Assembly: GCF_000208865.1 (NCBI RefSeq)
Contig: NC_018391.1
Coordinates: 1,240,001 to 1,304,000 of the forward strand
Origin: Neospora caninum Liverpool
Taxonomy: Eukaryota; Apicomplexa; Conoidasida; Eucoccidiorida; Sarcocystidae
DNA: 64,000 nt
Direction: 5' to 3'
The position numbers and the translations under genes are program-made. Numbering within the stretch: the first letter of the stretch is position 1; each line of letters begins with the position of its first letter. Shown piece by piece: positions 11,507 through 24,900 of the stretch. The notes under the pieces were generated by a model, which saw only the letters and a program-made list of their open reading frames with translations, made no database searches and had not been told where the DNA came from.

Positions 11507-13773
11507 TATGGAAAGGTGACAAATCTGCGTTGATACAAGCGAGGGCTCTCGCCGCTTATTGCTTTAATCGGTTGGGACTGGCATCCGCTATCTGTGTGTC
11601 GAATGAACTTATGAAACTCTCTCTGACCTCGAAAGTAACGTTCAAGATGTTTTGCCCTAAGGGCGCAAACCGCCGAAGACGCGTGTGCTGGATTCCAGAG
11701 ATGATTTCACAGTTTTTTTCGCTGTCAGTACGGGGAACAGAGGGAAAGAACCTTGATGGAGTCTACAACGAAGGGGCTCGCACCCCAAAATCAGACTGAG
11801 TTGCATCATGCTCTCTCAGAAACCACGAAGCATCCAGTTCCGGCAGCTGCCAGCTTATTTAAAACATGTTTTGGTGTTATTGTCTCCGAGTTCCACTTGA
11901 GCCCACCAGAAAGTAAATACATTCCCGTATTTGTGGTCGCTGATATTTCCTTCGTGCACCTCGGGCGCTTTAGGAGAAAACGCCGTAGGGCTCATGTCAG
12001 TCTTTTTGAAGGTGCGAGTTCTTCAGCATGTTTCCGATCCAGCGAAACTGCACTGGCGCAGTTGCTGAGCGCGTGAGCAACACGACAACAGTCACACTGA
12101 CGTAGCGAACCCGGTCCGAGTCTGTCCTCGAGACTTGACACCACATAAAACCTAGATTGAATATCTGACACGGCTGGAACCGTAGGATATGCACGGTCCT
12201 ATCGAATTGTACTGTCCCTAAAAGTAAAGATCTAGGATAAACCGTCTGTAGTAATCAAACGATTCTGGGATATCCACTTAGAAACGACGGCCGCGGTGTG
12301 CGTATACGATAGATCGACCGCTCCCTGAATGGTCTACAGGGATGCACCGGGTGATCGCAAGCGGTCCAGCTACTTCCCTCGTTGGAGTGAACCAACTGAA
12401 ACTTGATTTATTCCCTATTAACACAGGGCGACGAGGTGTGCGATTGCGTGTTGTTGAAAAGCTGCGAATTGGAGATGTTTTGTTTCAAGCGGAGATACGG
12501 TAACCTGCTCAAGATGTCTTTTCGAGGCGAAAAATGTTAGTCCTTCCTCTGGAAGACAATGAGTCGGTTTATCCTTCAACTCAAGAGTACGTTGTGATGC
12601 ACCTTGCTGGGCGCCGACGTCTCTGGATTTGAGATAGTTCCGGTGCCACATAGGCATGCGCCACTGTAGAATAGGTATTTTTGCAGTCAGCCGATAACTG
12701 GCGATCGAAGTCGATTCGGTAATGGCTTGGTTTGCGGGAAGCTGATAGCGTTAGATGCGCTTCGGCCACGGTTTTGGGGCTTCTGTACTCTGTGGGTAAA
12801 CTGAGTAAAGTCTCACTACGATATTTAAATGGCATGTAACATATCCTCGTTGCTGTACAATGTTTAGAGCGGCAGCCTTCCATTCGGCTGCCTCAACATG
12901 TCATTGTGACACGCGAACATAACTCGAATGGCCATCGGCCCGTAACACCGATCCCCCTCCTACCACGTTCAGGCCTCATAGTGACCGCCGTTTGGCATGC
13001 GCATGCACGGAAATTATCCCAGCTAAAGTGGTTCTTAATAGCATATGAGGAAGACAAGCAATGCACTGCCATCGGCGAAGCTGCTCTCCACCGCTGGGAA
13101 AATGTTGCCCCAGACCCTGCCGCGATTCCTCGGGTGAGCGGTACCAGGTGGGCGCTTTTCAGGAATTCGGCAAATTAGCCCACCATTGAGTCTTCGGTGT
13201 CGATTCATCCCACTGGGGCCATCGGCTTACTATGTGCCTTCCTGCTGAAGCGGGGCAGAGAGGCTGATGGTCTCTGAAAAGCCTGTCCGACTTTAGTCTG
13301 AGAGGGAAAGAGCATCTATCTCTAGCAAGGCAGAAAGGACGGTTTTGAAAAACCATCACCCAAGAAGAATCGCTTACGAAGAAGCAGAGGCGCCAGAACA
13401 CAACGACAGCCAAACCGAGACACCCCGCAACGGCGGTGGACCACGTTGTAAATCTGGTTGCATAATGTCACTCTTTCATGAAAGTGGTTCGCACTTCGAG
13501 TTCTGGGAACGATCCTTGTGAATGTAGGCTGTGCCCCAAATACCTCGTGGCTCTCACTTCTAGGTTGTATTCTTCACTTCCACAAGAGTAGCTTTTGGAC
13601 CGTGTAGGTGGACGAGTCTATTGACGTGAGTATCTTAACGGTGCTCAATCTGATTTCTATGCTACACAGCCGTACAGAGTAGTAAATACTAAAGTCCAAT
13701 ACCCCACAGTGAGTTACAGGATATATTCCACGTGTTTTTACGGCATGTCATCTGTGTTGTACTTTCGCTGAAA
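11507..13773. other. Intergenic region without a supported gene
   Basis: About 2.3 kb between two plus-strand genes. Stop codons are frequent in all frames. Open frames of 65-107 codons lack compositional or splice support. It probably holds UTRs and the promoter of the coiled-coil gene. Confidence 0.5.
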
Positions 13774-16700
13774 ATGACAGTTGAGCGGTGGGATCAGCCA
13801 ATTCTGAATTTGGCGGATTCATTGACGGGCAAGTGCGCAACAGAGAGAGTTGTGATTCAAAAGATGCCGTGCTGCCTTCACCAGCCCAGAGCCAGAGATG
13901 GTTTTTGAAAATGCTCCGGTTGCGCTATTTTTCCAGAGGCCTGCTCCGAGGCCCTTCAAACGGCTCAGGAAATGGTGAAGAGGATCACTGACGAGAAAGA
14001 AGCTCTGGAGGTGGCCCTTGAAGAGCAAGAGCAGGCGCACGCCTGCCGCATCAGGAACTTTCAACTGGTGTGTCGGCGTTATACAGAAAACGGAACGCGA
14101 TACGCTTGAAACCTTCTACCCCAGTGCCGGCAGAAGCGCCATTGTTCAAAAAGGAGTTCCTGGAGCATCTGTGTTTCTTTCAAAGGACCTCGGGAATGTG
14201 GGTTGCTCATCGTTTTTCTGGACTTAAACCGGAATTATTGTTACGCCATCGTTATCTCTGCGGTGACACAGTAGGCATCACTGTGACTTCACATCTGACA
14301 GTGTGGCGCACCCACAAACTGTTGAACACAGCTTTTGCCCACGCAACAGGATGGATCTTCGATTAGCAGATATGAGCAACGTTGAAGACGCTGTGACTTG
14401 TTTCCAGGAAATGGAGAGCTTGCAGGCCAGGATGGAACAGGTGGCCTCTGAACTGTTAGGAAGCCAAGAAGAGTTGTGTCGTCTTCGTTCCATAAACGCC
14501 GAGGTCAGCAGTCCGTTTTAGTCGTCCAGTTACACTGGCGCACCTAGAAATGCGCGCGGTTCAAGTAAAACTGGGTTTCTGAGCCCAGCTGCCGAAGACC
14601 AGTGCTCGCAGTGCAGGAGTCAGAGCTTTAGTTTTTTCTGCACGCGTCCATATGTCTCCGAAAGACACTTTTCTAACGTCTAAAACTCCCTTCAATTTTG
14701 CTCGTGTTACATTCCTGTCGCCAGCATTCGATCCTCCAAACTTCCTGGTTTGGTTTTGCAGCTGGAATCTAACGTGGCAAATGCCGTCAAGCAGGCTCGC
14801 GCCTACAAGGCCGACAAGTCCGAGCTCAAATGCAAGCTGCAACGCCTATCGCAGGAAGAGAGGATCCGAGCGGATGTGAGGAGAGCGTTCTTGAGGACGG
14901 GCGTATCCTTGACCTGACTTCCGAAGGGTCTGCGATGTAGCCTCTCGTAACCGGAATACCCGTGGCGCGTCACTGTCGCCACACATTTTTTCTGTTTCTT
15001 CTTTCGAAGAGGGGTTGTGACTCGGCATGGCGACGATCATCACATCCTGTATTACACGAGGGGCGCATGTCAAGCGGGTGGCGCACTGGGGCACAGATAT
15101 CTTTCTAAAGAGACCATGGCCTGTTTTGTGGATACGAAGCCAGAAGCCAGGCGCCTGGAAGTTGTCTGCCGTCGCATTATCCAGGAAGCGCAAAGAGCGT
15201 GTGACGCCTTGAGTAGCGAAGTCCGGCGAGCACGTGGCAGCGCTGAGACACTCGCCGCAGCCCTGAAGGACTGCCTGATGGAGAAGTGAGGAAGGCACGA
15301 CTCTGCACGGTGGTGTTTCAGCGTAGCGATAGCTCTCCGTCGCTTCCAAAGGCAGCGTCGTCTCCAGGACACACTCACGCAACCCTGGATTGGCCTCGAC
15401 GCATGTGTTTTTTCTACCATGTCGCTGAGAGTGCAGCCAACGTTCGAGGGCCAGAAACCCCCACGATCATTGCTATCGCTGTTTCGCAGGCACTACCGTA
15501 ACCGCAGGAGTGCAAGAATTCGTGCCATCTCTGGTCAGTGGTTGCGCTACGGACGGCTCGTTGGATGGGTTGTTTTTGTCGACACAAATAAGAAGGATGC
15601 GGAACTCAATCTACGTGTAGCGCAACGGCCGCCGCAGTGTGCAAGGCCTGAGTACCTCTTGAAGCAACCGTTTCCCCGTTCGTTGTCGTGTCCTGGATTT
15701 ACAACCGAGGTTCCCGAGATGTTGTACAGTTGTTCTTCTGTACGCGCACCTTGTAGGCGAAGCATCCTGTCTTTCTTAACGGAAGTCTTCAGCACGCCGC
15801 CAGATACCTCTACACTGATCAAACCTGGCGCGCTGCAGAATGCCAAGGTAAATCAAGACAGCAGGCCGTCATGTCAAGCAAGTCTTCTGCTGCTGCCGCG
15901 CAGCTAATGGTGAAGTATCATCACGTTGGCGAAAAGCGAACAGTGCCACGACAAATCCGAGTTTTGGGCTCTGTCTTTTGAGTAGAAAGTCTTTTATGGG
16001 CTGCCGAGCATTCTGACGGCGCGTCCAGCTGTCCGTTACCGCTGGGCACAGGATGTTCCTCATTATTCCGCTCCTTTGTGTGCGAAACATGAGACATCGC
16101 TTCGGCCAACGGTTTCGTCGCCATTTTTGCAGTTTTATTACTAGTCGAAGTCTGCATGTCAATATATCTATGTGTATGCACGTTCGTTGTTTCCTCCTGT
16201 TGCCTTGTCCTTGTGATACTGATGCAGTTTGTTCATTCGACGCTGACCCCTCTCTCCATGCATGTGTTGTTGGTGTTGAACTGTTCTGGCTCGGGGTATA
16301 AACGCCTGTATTTGATTCAGCATGGAGGACAGGAGCTGTTAGGCCTTATAGGAAATCTGGAAGTCGAGATTCATGACGCCGCTATGCACCTGCATCATAT
16401 GGTAAGCCCCGTGTGTTGGCGTTCGTCTCGGAGATCTCGACCAGTCCTCTGCCGCTGGCCACAGCCGCTTTTCCCCCGCTTCCCTGAGTTAAGGGAAGCG
16501 TCCTTCGTTCAGAAAGAGACACAAGAAATCCTTTCGCGACTACGCGCGGACTTCACAGTGGTTGTGGACTGACTCCGTTTCTTTCCGCACAGCTGCAACG
16601 TTTACGAGAAGAGTCCAAGTACACCGACACTGTCTTTGATTCGAGACTGCAAAGTTTTACAGTCGACGAGCTCATACACCGTCTTCTGCTCGAGAGGCAC

Positions 16701-17363
16701 AACTCAGGAGGAAACTGCGTGCTCGAAGATGCCTGCCACTGCCCAACTCTTCCCGGTAACCAAATAGGCGCAACGCGATTCAGGCGCATGCGAAATTGCA
16801 AACTGCTAGCGAAACAACCTTCCGTTGTGCAGGTGCGGTGTGCTGTGTGTCCGCCGAAAATCTGCCTGCTGAACGCTGACGTCCATCTCTGGCCTCGTCA
16901 CTTGAGAGAAAAGCGAGTTGGTCAGCCGAATCCTGTGGGAATCGACCACGGCACACAACTTTTTAGAATATACGCCAACTTTCGACGGTATGCCCAGTAC
17001 CGGCAAGTGTCTCATTCATTCACCCCGAAACGATGAAGCATCATCCATGCACAGAAGGCTACCCCTGATCGCGCATCCTCTCCTAGCGGGGCACGAACAC
17101 AACAGCCCACCGTGTCTAGTTAATTTTCTCTACATCATCCCACCGCGCCCCGCCGAATTCTCTTCACATCCGTGTGGCTGTTGACTGTTCCGTTGTGTTT
17201 TGGCACTCCGTGTGGCGCAGTGACATGCCGCATTGATTGGCGACTGGAAAAGGACCGTTATCTCAGGTTGAAGCACGTGATCAACAGAAAAGTTGGACAG
17301 CTCCTCAAACTGCAAAAACTCGCGAAATCTGCAGCTGCTGCCAACAGGTGCCCTCTGTACTAG
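13774..17363 (+). CDS. Coiled-coil protein, hypothetical (10 exons, 351 aa)
   Basis: Exons by phase-consistent splicing: 13774-13828, 13937-14067, 14408-14503, 14762-14875, 15185-15285, 15757-15847, 16321-16401, 16593-16755, 16907-16987 and 17221-17363, totalling 1056 nt. The start is MTVERWDQPILNLADSL in AAAATG context. Residues about 18-165 are long heptad-type helices (EALQTAQEMVKRITDEKEAL, MESLQARMEQVASELLG). The middle has SILSFLTEVF and GGQELLGLIGNLEVEIHDAA, then a Cys/His patch (NCVLEDACHCPTLP). The end is basic and helical (KHVINRKVGQLLKLQKLAK). Intron 1 needs a GC donor. The starts of exons 5 and 9 are the least certain. No TM or signal peptide is seen. Likely a structural or scaffold protein of the cytoskeleton; no family recognised. 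Confidence 0.72.
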
Positions 17364-18918
17364 GGTTTCACAGGGAACCCGCGCAGAGAGCGAAACTCAC
17401 GAGCGGCGGGGCGACCAAGGAAGAAATGGTTTACGGTGGGGCGGGACAAATGCTTTTGCGGGATCTCTTGTACGGCCCTGAAAAGGGGCAAATTAGAGTG
17501 CCGATACCCTCTCCGCAACCTGAGTCGCGGTGAATAGGATCGAGTCGGCAACCTCTCCACGACGGTTGCGGAGCGTGAAACTGGCGTGGACATCGACTTG
17601 GCACAGTTGCAGAATCGCTCATGTGTCGGCAACGTCATCATGTTTTCGTCTTGCGAAAAGGGATGAGATAGTGTGCAGTCCGGCTCGCCTGGAATGTCTT
17701 GTTTTCGTTCAGTTTGGTCCTCGGGAAAGCGCGCCAAACGCCGCGCATTCGGTCACTGGGGTACAGAGGAAATAAAGAGGGTAGCTGGAAAAGCGGCTGC
17801 CTGGAATCCGTTCCGCCGTTTTGGTACGCCTTTTGTTGCACATATGTACGTGCTCGCGGAATCGCAAGCTGTACATGACCGCTTCGTGTTTCTTCCCTCT
17901 TGTGCACCACATCTTGTCACACGGGGCAAAAGCGAGCAATCTGTGTGAATACACGCAGCCGTCGTTCCACACGTTCTAATCGCTATCGGCGCCGACCCTT
18001 GCAACGAGATGAAACATCTCGTTCTTCTCGGAGGCATGTCTGTTCGATTCAAAAGTTGTGATCCATTCCCTGTTGCGTAGATGTGTCGCACTTGTCTCGC
18101 GTGGGTCTAGTGTCGAACGTTTCTTTTGACACGGACACCAATCGGCGAAGCTTCGCTTCAAAAAGACCCCGGTGGGGAGAGACGCTTGCTTGCGGACTCG
18201 AGACACACAGTTCGTTGAGACGGCTTCAAAAATGACCAGCAGGCGACTTCCGGAGAAACGGAGACTCTCAATATCATCACTGGACGCAGTCCTGTCGGGA
18301 TCACCTATTTCTAATGTCTGTTTTCGTCGCACACTCGATTCGAGGAAGGCAGTGTGCAGCCTACCCCTCGCCTGTCAGCAGCAGTGGTTTTGCGGGGTCT
18401 CTCTGCCTAAGCTGCGCATCTTCGAGGGTGGTTTCCCAGCTCTCGTTTTTTTTTCGGCGTACGCCAAGCCGTCCACTAGACACGATTCTTCACACAGTTG
18501 GTCTGTGCAACAAAGTTCATCACAACGTCCACTGGCATTCAGCTACCTTCACACGAGCACCCGACTCAAGGGTATTCGACGCGCCTTCACACCTGTTTGG
18601 GCGACGGGCCAGCAGGCGTGAATTCAAAAGACGAGAAACCGGTTGCAGCCACACAGCGCGCGCGTTCAAAGGGGGTGTGCGGTCTTGTGTCACCGTCGAA
18701 CGGTCACTTTCCTCGGGAAACGCGTCTCTCTGCCAGTCGCGGTTCCTGCTCGGCAGCACTACACCACGTCAGACGAATCCGAGTTCTCCCGTTTTCCAGT
18801 TTACCTCTGGGCACAAAATCCTTCGGCCTCCTGTTCCAAACGGTCGGCACAAACGTGCAAACTTCGTGGCGCTCGATTGGCGGAGTGCGCGGTCCCCGCA
18901 GTGCAGAAACCTGCGGCT
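17364..18918. other. Convergent intergenic gap, coiled-coil gene and USP5 3' ends
   Basis: No coding gene supported. It should hold both 3' UTRs and terminators. It contains a short perfect hairpin at 18003-18023. A 214-codon plus-strand frame (18314-18958) overlaps the USP5 last exon antisense and shows no family features. Confidence 0.5.
18003..18023. repeat. Short perfect inverted repeat (hairpin)
   Basis: Arms aacgagatg and catctcgtt, 9 bp, perfectly complementary, with a 3-nt loop (aaa). It lies in the gap between two convergent genes. Confidence 0.8.
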
Positions 18919-21900
18919 TCAAGGCTCATCAGGGATATCTGAACGTCGGAAGACGTAGATGTATCCAAGGTCGATGGGCGGCTCCACCGCTTCGGCGACC
19001 TTTTCGTCGTTGAAAAGAACGAGTTTCCCCGCCCTCTTGACGTGACACACGTAGTGCCCCGAGTTGGCGTTCTTCCCCATGTGTGTGATAAAGCCGTGGA
19101 GTTTGTATAGGCCACTCGGGTTGTCGTCCAAACCCCGCCGAGCCTTCTCAAGCGGCGTGAGCGCCGACACGTCTTCCATCTCTGCTTCCCGCTGCGTCTT
19201 CTCTGTCTCGGCCAGCACGGACGAGACGGCTGCGTCCAAGTCGTCCATGTGATTCAGCAGCCAGTCTGCTGCTCGCGAGCACACGTCGCCGCCAGGTCCG
19301 ACAGCCAACAGCCCCGCCTTCGCCTGGTCGGCCGTGAAGCCCATGGACGAAATCATCGCGACAGCTTCGTCAGTCCCAGACGAAGACGGCGACTCAGAGC
19401 GCAACGGATCGTTCACGTCCGCGTCGTCCATGTGCGCCATCAACCAGTCCACGCATGCATCTGGACTGCCGCCCTGAACGGCCAGGCAAGCTCGCCTGGG
19501 ACATCCAAACCCCAAAACACCGGAAACAACAGTGGTGCTCCTCCATCCACATCAAAATCCAAAAACAGAAGCACAGTCCTATATATATATGCGTATATAT
19601 ATATGCGTATATATATATATATATATACATGCGCATGCGTGTGCACATGCGTATGCGTATATATCTATGTGTGTGTATGCGTATATGGATACAAACCGAT
19701 ATTCCTGGGCATCTCTCGGCTTCTCGTCTCGGCACAGCAAGGGTCTCCTCAAACGGAACCAGCAAGCATGCACGGCTACGTGTATGACGCGAAAGGTGCA
19801 CATATTTATATATTTATGCAAACATATATGAATAAAGCGTCTCCGACTCCCACATGCAGGATAACATCAGCGAGGTATACAAGGGTGCGTGCGGAGGCGG
19901 GAAAGTGCACATCCTTAGGCCTGTACAACTGAAAGGGGCTTTCCGAGGGAATCGCTTGTCTGCAGCTTAGGATTGTTTATAAGCCTTTTCTGCGGAGTAT
20001 ATACTACGAGTTGGACTGCAGCTCTTCGACTTACTTGCACGCATTTTCCGAAAATCCCATGGACTGCAGCGTGGTGAGGAGTTCCTCGTCAAACGCAGTG
20101 ACAGCGCCGGCAGCTTCGCCTGCAGACGGTCGCCGACTCGACTCCTCGGGCATCACCACTTCGCCCTCTCTGAGACCGGAACCTCGTGCCTCGGCGATGC
20201 TCAATTCTTCGGGAACCTGAGAACGCACAGTGCATGCGTGTCAGCTGGCGCCAAGACGTTTGCATGCTTCTGCGTACGAAGAAGAAATGACCTCCCCTGG
20301 GTACAGAGATCGACGCGCCGACACAAAACACATGTTTCAACTGGAAGAACGCGTGCACACGTTCTTCTCGGCCCCCAGCAACGACAAATGCATGTGCTAA
20401 CATGTTTCCGGACGGGCATAACGTGCACAAACGTATATGCGTGCCACGGTGTAAGCCTAATCTGTAGCGCATAAGCGAAAACATCTGCATGTGTGAAGAA
20501 TATGTGTGCACGCCCACAGCTATGTAATCAAGCGCCTGGTTGCATGCACACACACGTACGGAGATAGCTGTGTAGGCATCCTTTTTGTTTCTCCTTTTTG
20601 TCTGAAGGCGACAAGTCGTGTGACGCGTTCTACGCGCCTCTGAGGCTCTTTGGAGGAACCCGCGGTACTCGCCGCAAAAAAGGCTGGAAGACGAAAGAAG
20701 ACGACGCACGAGAAGCGCCTCAAGCAGGCGCGAGAGGAACAGAGGAATCGCGATGGGGCGATGAAGAGAGCTCGAGAGGAAGCGTCGACATGGCATCTTT
20801 CACGAGGAAAAGAGAGGAGATGCAGACTCACCAAGACGGGGCAGTAGAGCTTCTTAGCTTGCCAGTTTTGATCTGCAAAGAAGCGCTTCAGTTGAACGAT
20901 CAAGTACGGCGGAAACGAGGCTAGCCGCAGTTGCTTGGAGGCCTCGCCTTTTTTCCCTGTCGCTGACGAGTAGAAATCCTTTAAAAGCGTGGAAGACAGA
21001 AAGCTGTCTAGACACTCGGAGAGCGTAAAGGAAGGAAGTTGCTCCGGAGGAGGCGGGCACGACGCTTCCGCGCCTCCAGGCGAAGAACTCCCCGCCTAGA
21101 GGCAATGCACAACACAGAGAAGGCGACAAAAAAAAGGTGCCTCCGGCCATCCCCGTAGGCCTCTTCAAAATTGACGGCTGACGCCTCCGCCGAAAAAAAC
21201 ACCATCCTGCTAAAAAACGGCCCAACCACCGAGACACGCAGACGGCTCTGCACAAGCTTAGATCTCTACATGCATGTACCTGCAAGTCATCCACATCCGC
21301 CGGCTATACATATATATATATATATACATACATACATGCATACACATACACATGCATATATATGCATAGATATCCATAGAACCCATACATACATGCGCAT
21401 ACGTGCCTACGGATATGCATATGTATTTGACTCAAAACCCTAATATGCATATGTAACACGTGCATATATATATATATATATAGATAGATAGATATACGTA
21501 TATATTTACACTGATTTATAGTGTAAATAAATGTAAATATGCCCGCGGTTTTGGGAGCTTTGGGTTTTTCTTGTGTGTACCCCATTTTCACTGCTGACAG
21601 TGGTTGTGGACTCTGGCGAAGAACGGTCTTCCAGTTCCTTGTCGATCCCTGGACCTTCTTTCTTTTTCTGTCGCTTTTTCGACCGGCGTTCCGCCTCTTC
21701 GTGTTCGCGCTGTTCGCGCTCGAAGCGCTGTTGAATCTCCGGATCCAAAGGGACCGGAAGGGGGAGAATTTGCTGCCGAGTGTACGAGTACCGCACTTGC
21801 TTCGTCTCTGCACATTCGATGCGCTGCTCGACCTGCACACACCACAGACACAAAACACAAAATCTCACCTAAGCAGAAAGCGCATGAACCTAAAGAGTGA

Positions 21901-24900
21901 TCAGTCTGTGCCCACATCTCTGTCCTCATATATATATAATATATATATGCATATATTAATGTGGGACCACAGGCGCATGCGATCACATGCACGGCCACAT
22001 GTATACTGCATGCACGGTCCAGCTGTTTCGATGGCGCGTCGCGGTCAAAACCGCCTTCTCTCTCTCCGTACCCGGGCCGACATCGTCCCCGGCGGTCTCT
22101 AAATCTGCAGGTGTCCTTTCCGGGGGTTTTTCTGCCACGGACTTTCTCTGGCAGTGTTGTGCAGCTGCGCTCCTTGGTCTCCCCGTCCGGTGAGCTCGCA
22201 GTCAGCTGTCAAAACTCTCGGCGTTCCCCCGCCCCCCGTGGAAATCTCCCACCCCGCCACCCTCTCTTTTCTCATCTGTTCCCTTCTTTCCGCCCGCGGA
22301 AGTTACGACTCACGGCGAAGGTGAAGAGTTGCTCAATCTTGGCTCTTTTCAGCGCATTTTCTGCGCATGCAACGTCGTGCTCTGTGAAGTCTGTAGCAAC
22401 AACTGTCTCCGCCGCGCCGCTCTGCGCGGCCCGCAGCTGCTCTCGGGCCTCCTCGACGCGCGTCGCCGCCTCGCGGTCTCGGTCCTCCAGCCACTGAAGG
22501 AGAAGAGAGAAAAACTCTTCTGCATCTTGCTGGTGCGAGGACGCGAATTCCGGATGAAGCGTTCCCACCAGGTGTCGATACAGCTGAGGCGTCACGCTGT
22601 CCGTCTCCAGATACGCCAGACCTACACGCACAGCGCGCCAGGCTCGCACGTGTTTTTCAAAGCAGAACACCTCCAAACCTGGGCGTTTCTGCATGCAGAA
22701 CCCGCACTGGCGACGAAAAAAAACAGATCCACGCAACGTATCGAGCGCTGCGAATGCACGATCTGTGTATATGCCTCTCATGCCGTACAAGCACACAAAC
22801 ATACCTCATCTTATATATATATATACAGTTTTGTGTTGTTTCGGGGTTCGTTTCGTGTATCCTGTCTCTTTTGTGGTGTTGTGTCTTTTCGCTGACATTT
22901 TGCGGCGTCTGTATCGGCGATCTTGTGCTCCAAGGCGTGCACTTCATCTGTCTCTTCGAGGGCGTCTCCGTTGCCTCGCTCCGCGCGCGCAACTTTCTTC
23001 AACACCGCGGCCCTACGCCGCGCGTGCTGGAGTCGGTAGCGCGGCGACTGAAGCGCGGCCGCGAGGGCGCTTTGCCGGAGAAGGAAATCCGCAGTCGGCA
23101 TGCCCGCAGACGCAGACAGAGAAACGAGAAGCGCAGGCAGCAGAGCCACGTACTTCTCCCGAACCAGCGGAAGAGACGTTACAACCTGAGGCCCAAACGG
23201 AACAGAAAGAACAGTCTGCATCGAAACCGGACGCAAAATGACGCATCGAGGCAGAGAGAGAGAGACAAAGACAGAGAGATAGAGGCAGATACGGATAGGG
23301 GCAGATACGGATAGAGGAAGATAAAGATGGAAGAAGATAGAGATGGAGGAAGATCGAGGGAAGACAGAGACAGAGGAAGAGAAAGAGGGAACGAAGCCGT
23401 GAGAGAAAAGGTTTGAAGTGGGATGAGGAAAGACGAGAGTGTGAGGTTTCTTGGGCTTCCGAAACCCGCTGAGAGGGAGTCGGGGTGCCCAAGACAACGG
23501 TCACTTGAAGTCCGCACGCTCAGCGGCTGAGGGAACGCAAGCACAGCTCGACCCCTGTGGGAGGCGACAAACTTCGCGTGAACTACCCTAGATTTCTCTT
23601 TTGAATGATGGGTCTTGATTGAAAGTACAGGTGAACGGCTGTCGCGTCCCAAAGGCGCGAACTTCTTTCCAAGTGGGAAAACGAGGCACGCCACAAGTCG
23701 GAGACGAGAGCCGTGCAGCCGTCGAGCAGCACGCGCTCACGGTAGGTCGTGACGCTTTTCCCGCATCCAACACCCCAGGAAACGAGAAGCGAGACGAGAC
23801 ACGGGAAGGAGACGAAGACGCAAAGGAAAGGAAAACGGTGAGACAGGAATGAGAAAAGTGTAAAGAGCAGAGACGAGAAGCCGTTGTGGGGTGTACCTGC
23901 AGAACCGCATTGACATAGCAAGTATTTCCGAGGTTCCGGAGACCGACGCAGCCTGCGCCGTTGAGGGGGACGAGCTCACGGTCTGCCTCCATGGCGCGAG
24001 ACCACTCGTGGCGTACATTCCAGTCGAGGGCGAGCTCGTTTGTGCTTTTCTCCGTCTTGGTAAGCTGAGGAGGTTTCATCGGAACGCACAGAAAAGGAAC
24101 GAGAGGGCCCTCGCGCCTGAGAGACGCGCCGTCGAAGGTTAGAAAAACCGGGGATACAGCGAACACCAGACACAACTCGCAGCCGCGAACGGCAATTCGG
24201 AAACAGAGACAAAAGGAAAACGCAAGCACAGGGAGACGGGGGGAAACAGAAAAACGAGAACGAGACGAAAACAGAGAGAAGGCAAAGCAAAGAAGGGAAC
24301 AGAGAGGACCCGGGGTGTAGCAGGGGGGGGGGGGGGTGGCACTGTCCCAGTCGACTTTCTTCTGTGTCACTCCGCAAGAACGGTTCTCCTGGCTGTCGCT
24401 TCCGTCCACTCTTCACCGCACCTGTTGCACGTTGATTCCAAAGTGCGCGAGGTGTTCGGGGAGGTGCGGGTCCAAGACTGTGCAGTCCTCGTCGGGGGCG
24501 TAGCAGTAAACGTCGGCCGAGTACGGCGTGATGGTACCGAGCTTCACGATCAGCGGGTATTTCTGGCCAGTCTCCTGCGAAACACATCAACTCTCCATTC
24601 TCCACGTGCACAGACATATACACAGACACGCGCAGACACCTCTGTGTCGCGACAGGCCCTCACGTGGGAATTGAGGCAGACGCATTTGGAGAGGTGAAAA
24701 TGTCTGCATTTGGGGGTTGGACCACGAGAGCCTGCGGAAGCGTCTCGTGACGACGAACGCTGGCAAAAAAACGGGGGAAACTGCACCGATGGCTCTGAAT
24801 ACGCCGAACGCAACAACTCGAGAGAGGACTGCGCACGGAGCGTGCGGCTCGCCCACCCAAGAACCAAAAATGGGGCTGTAGCCAAACTGTGGATGCATGC

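Noticed and set aside
18314..18958. 214-codon plus-strand frame
   Set aside because: It overlaps the end of USP5 antisense and has no family features.
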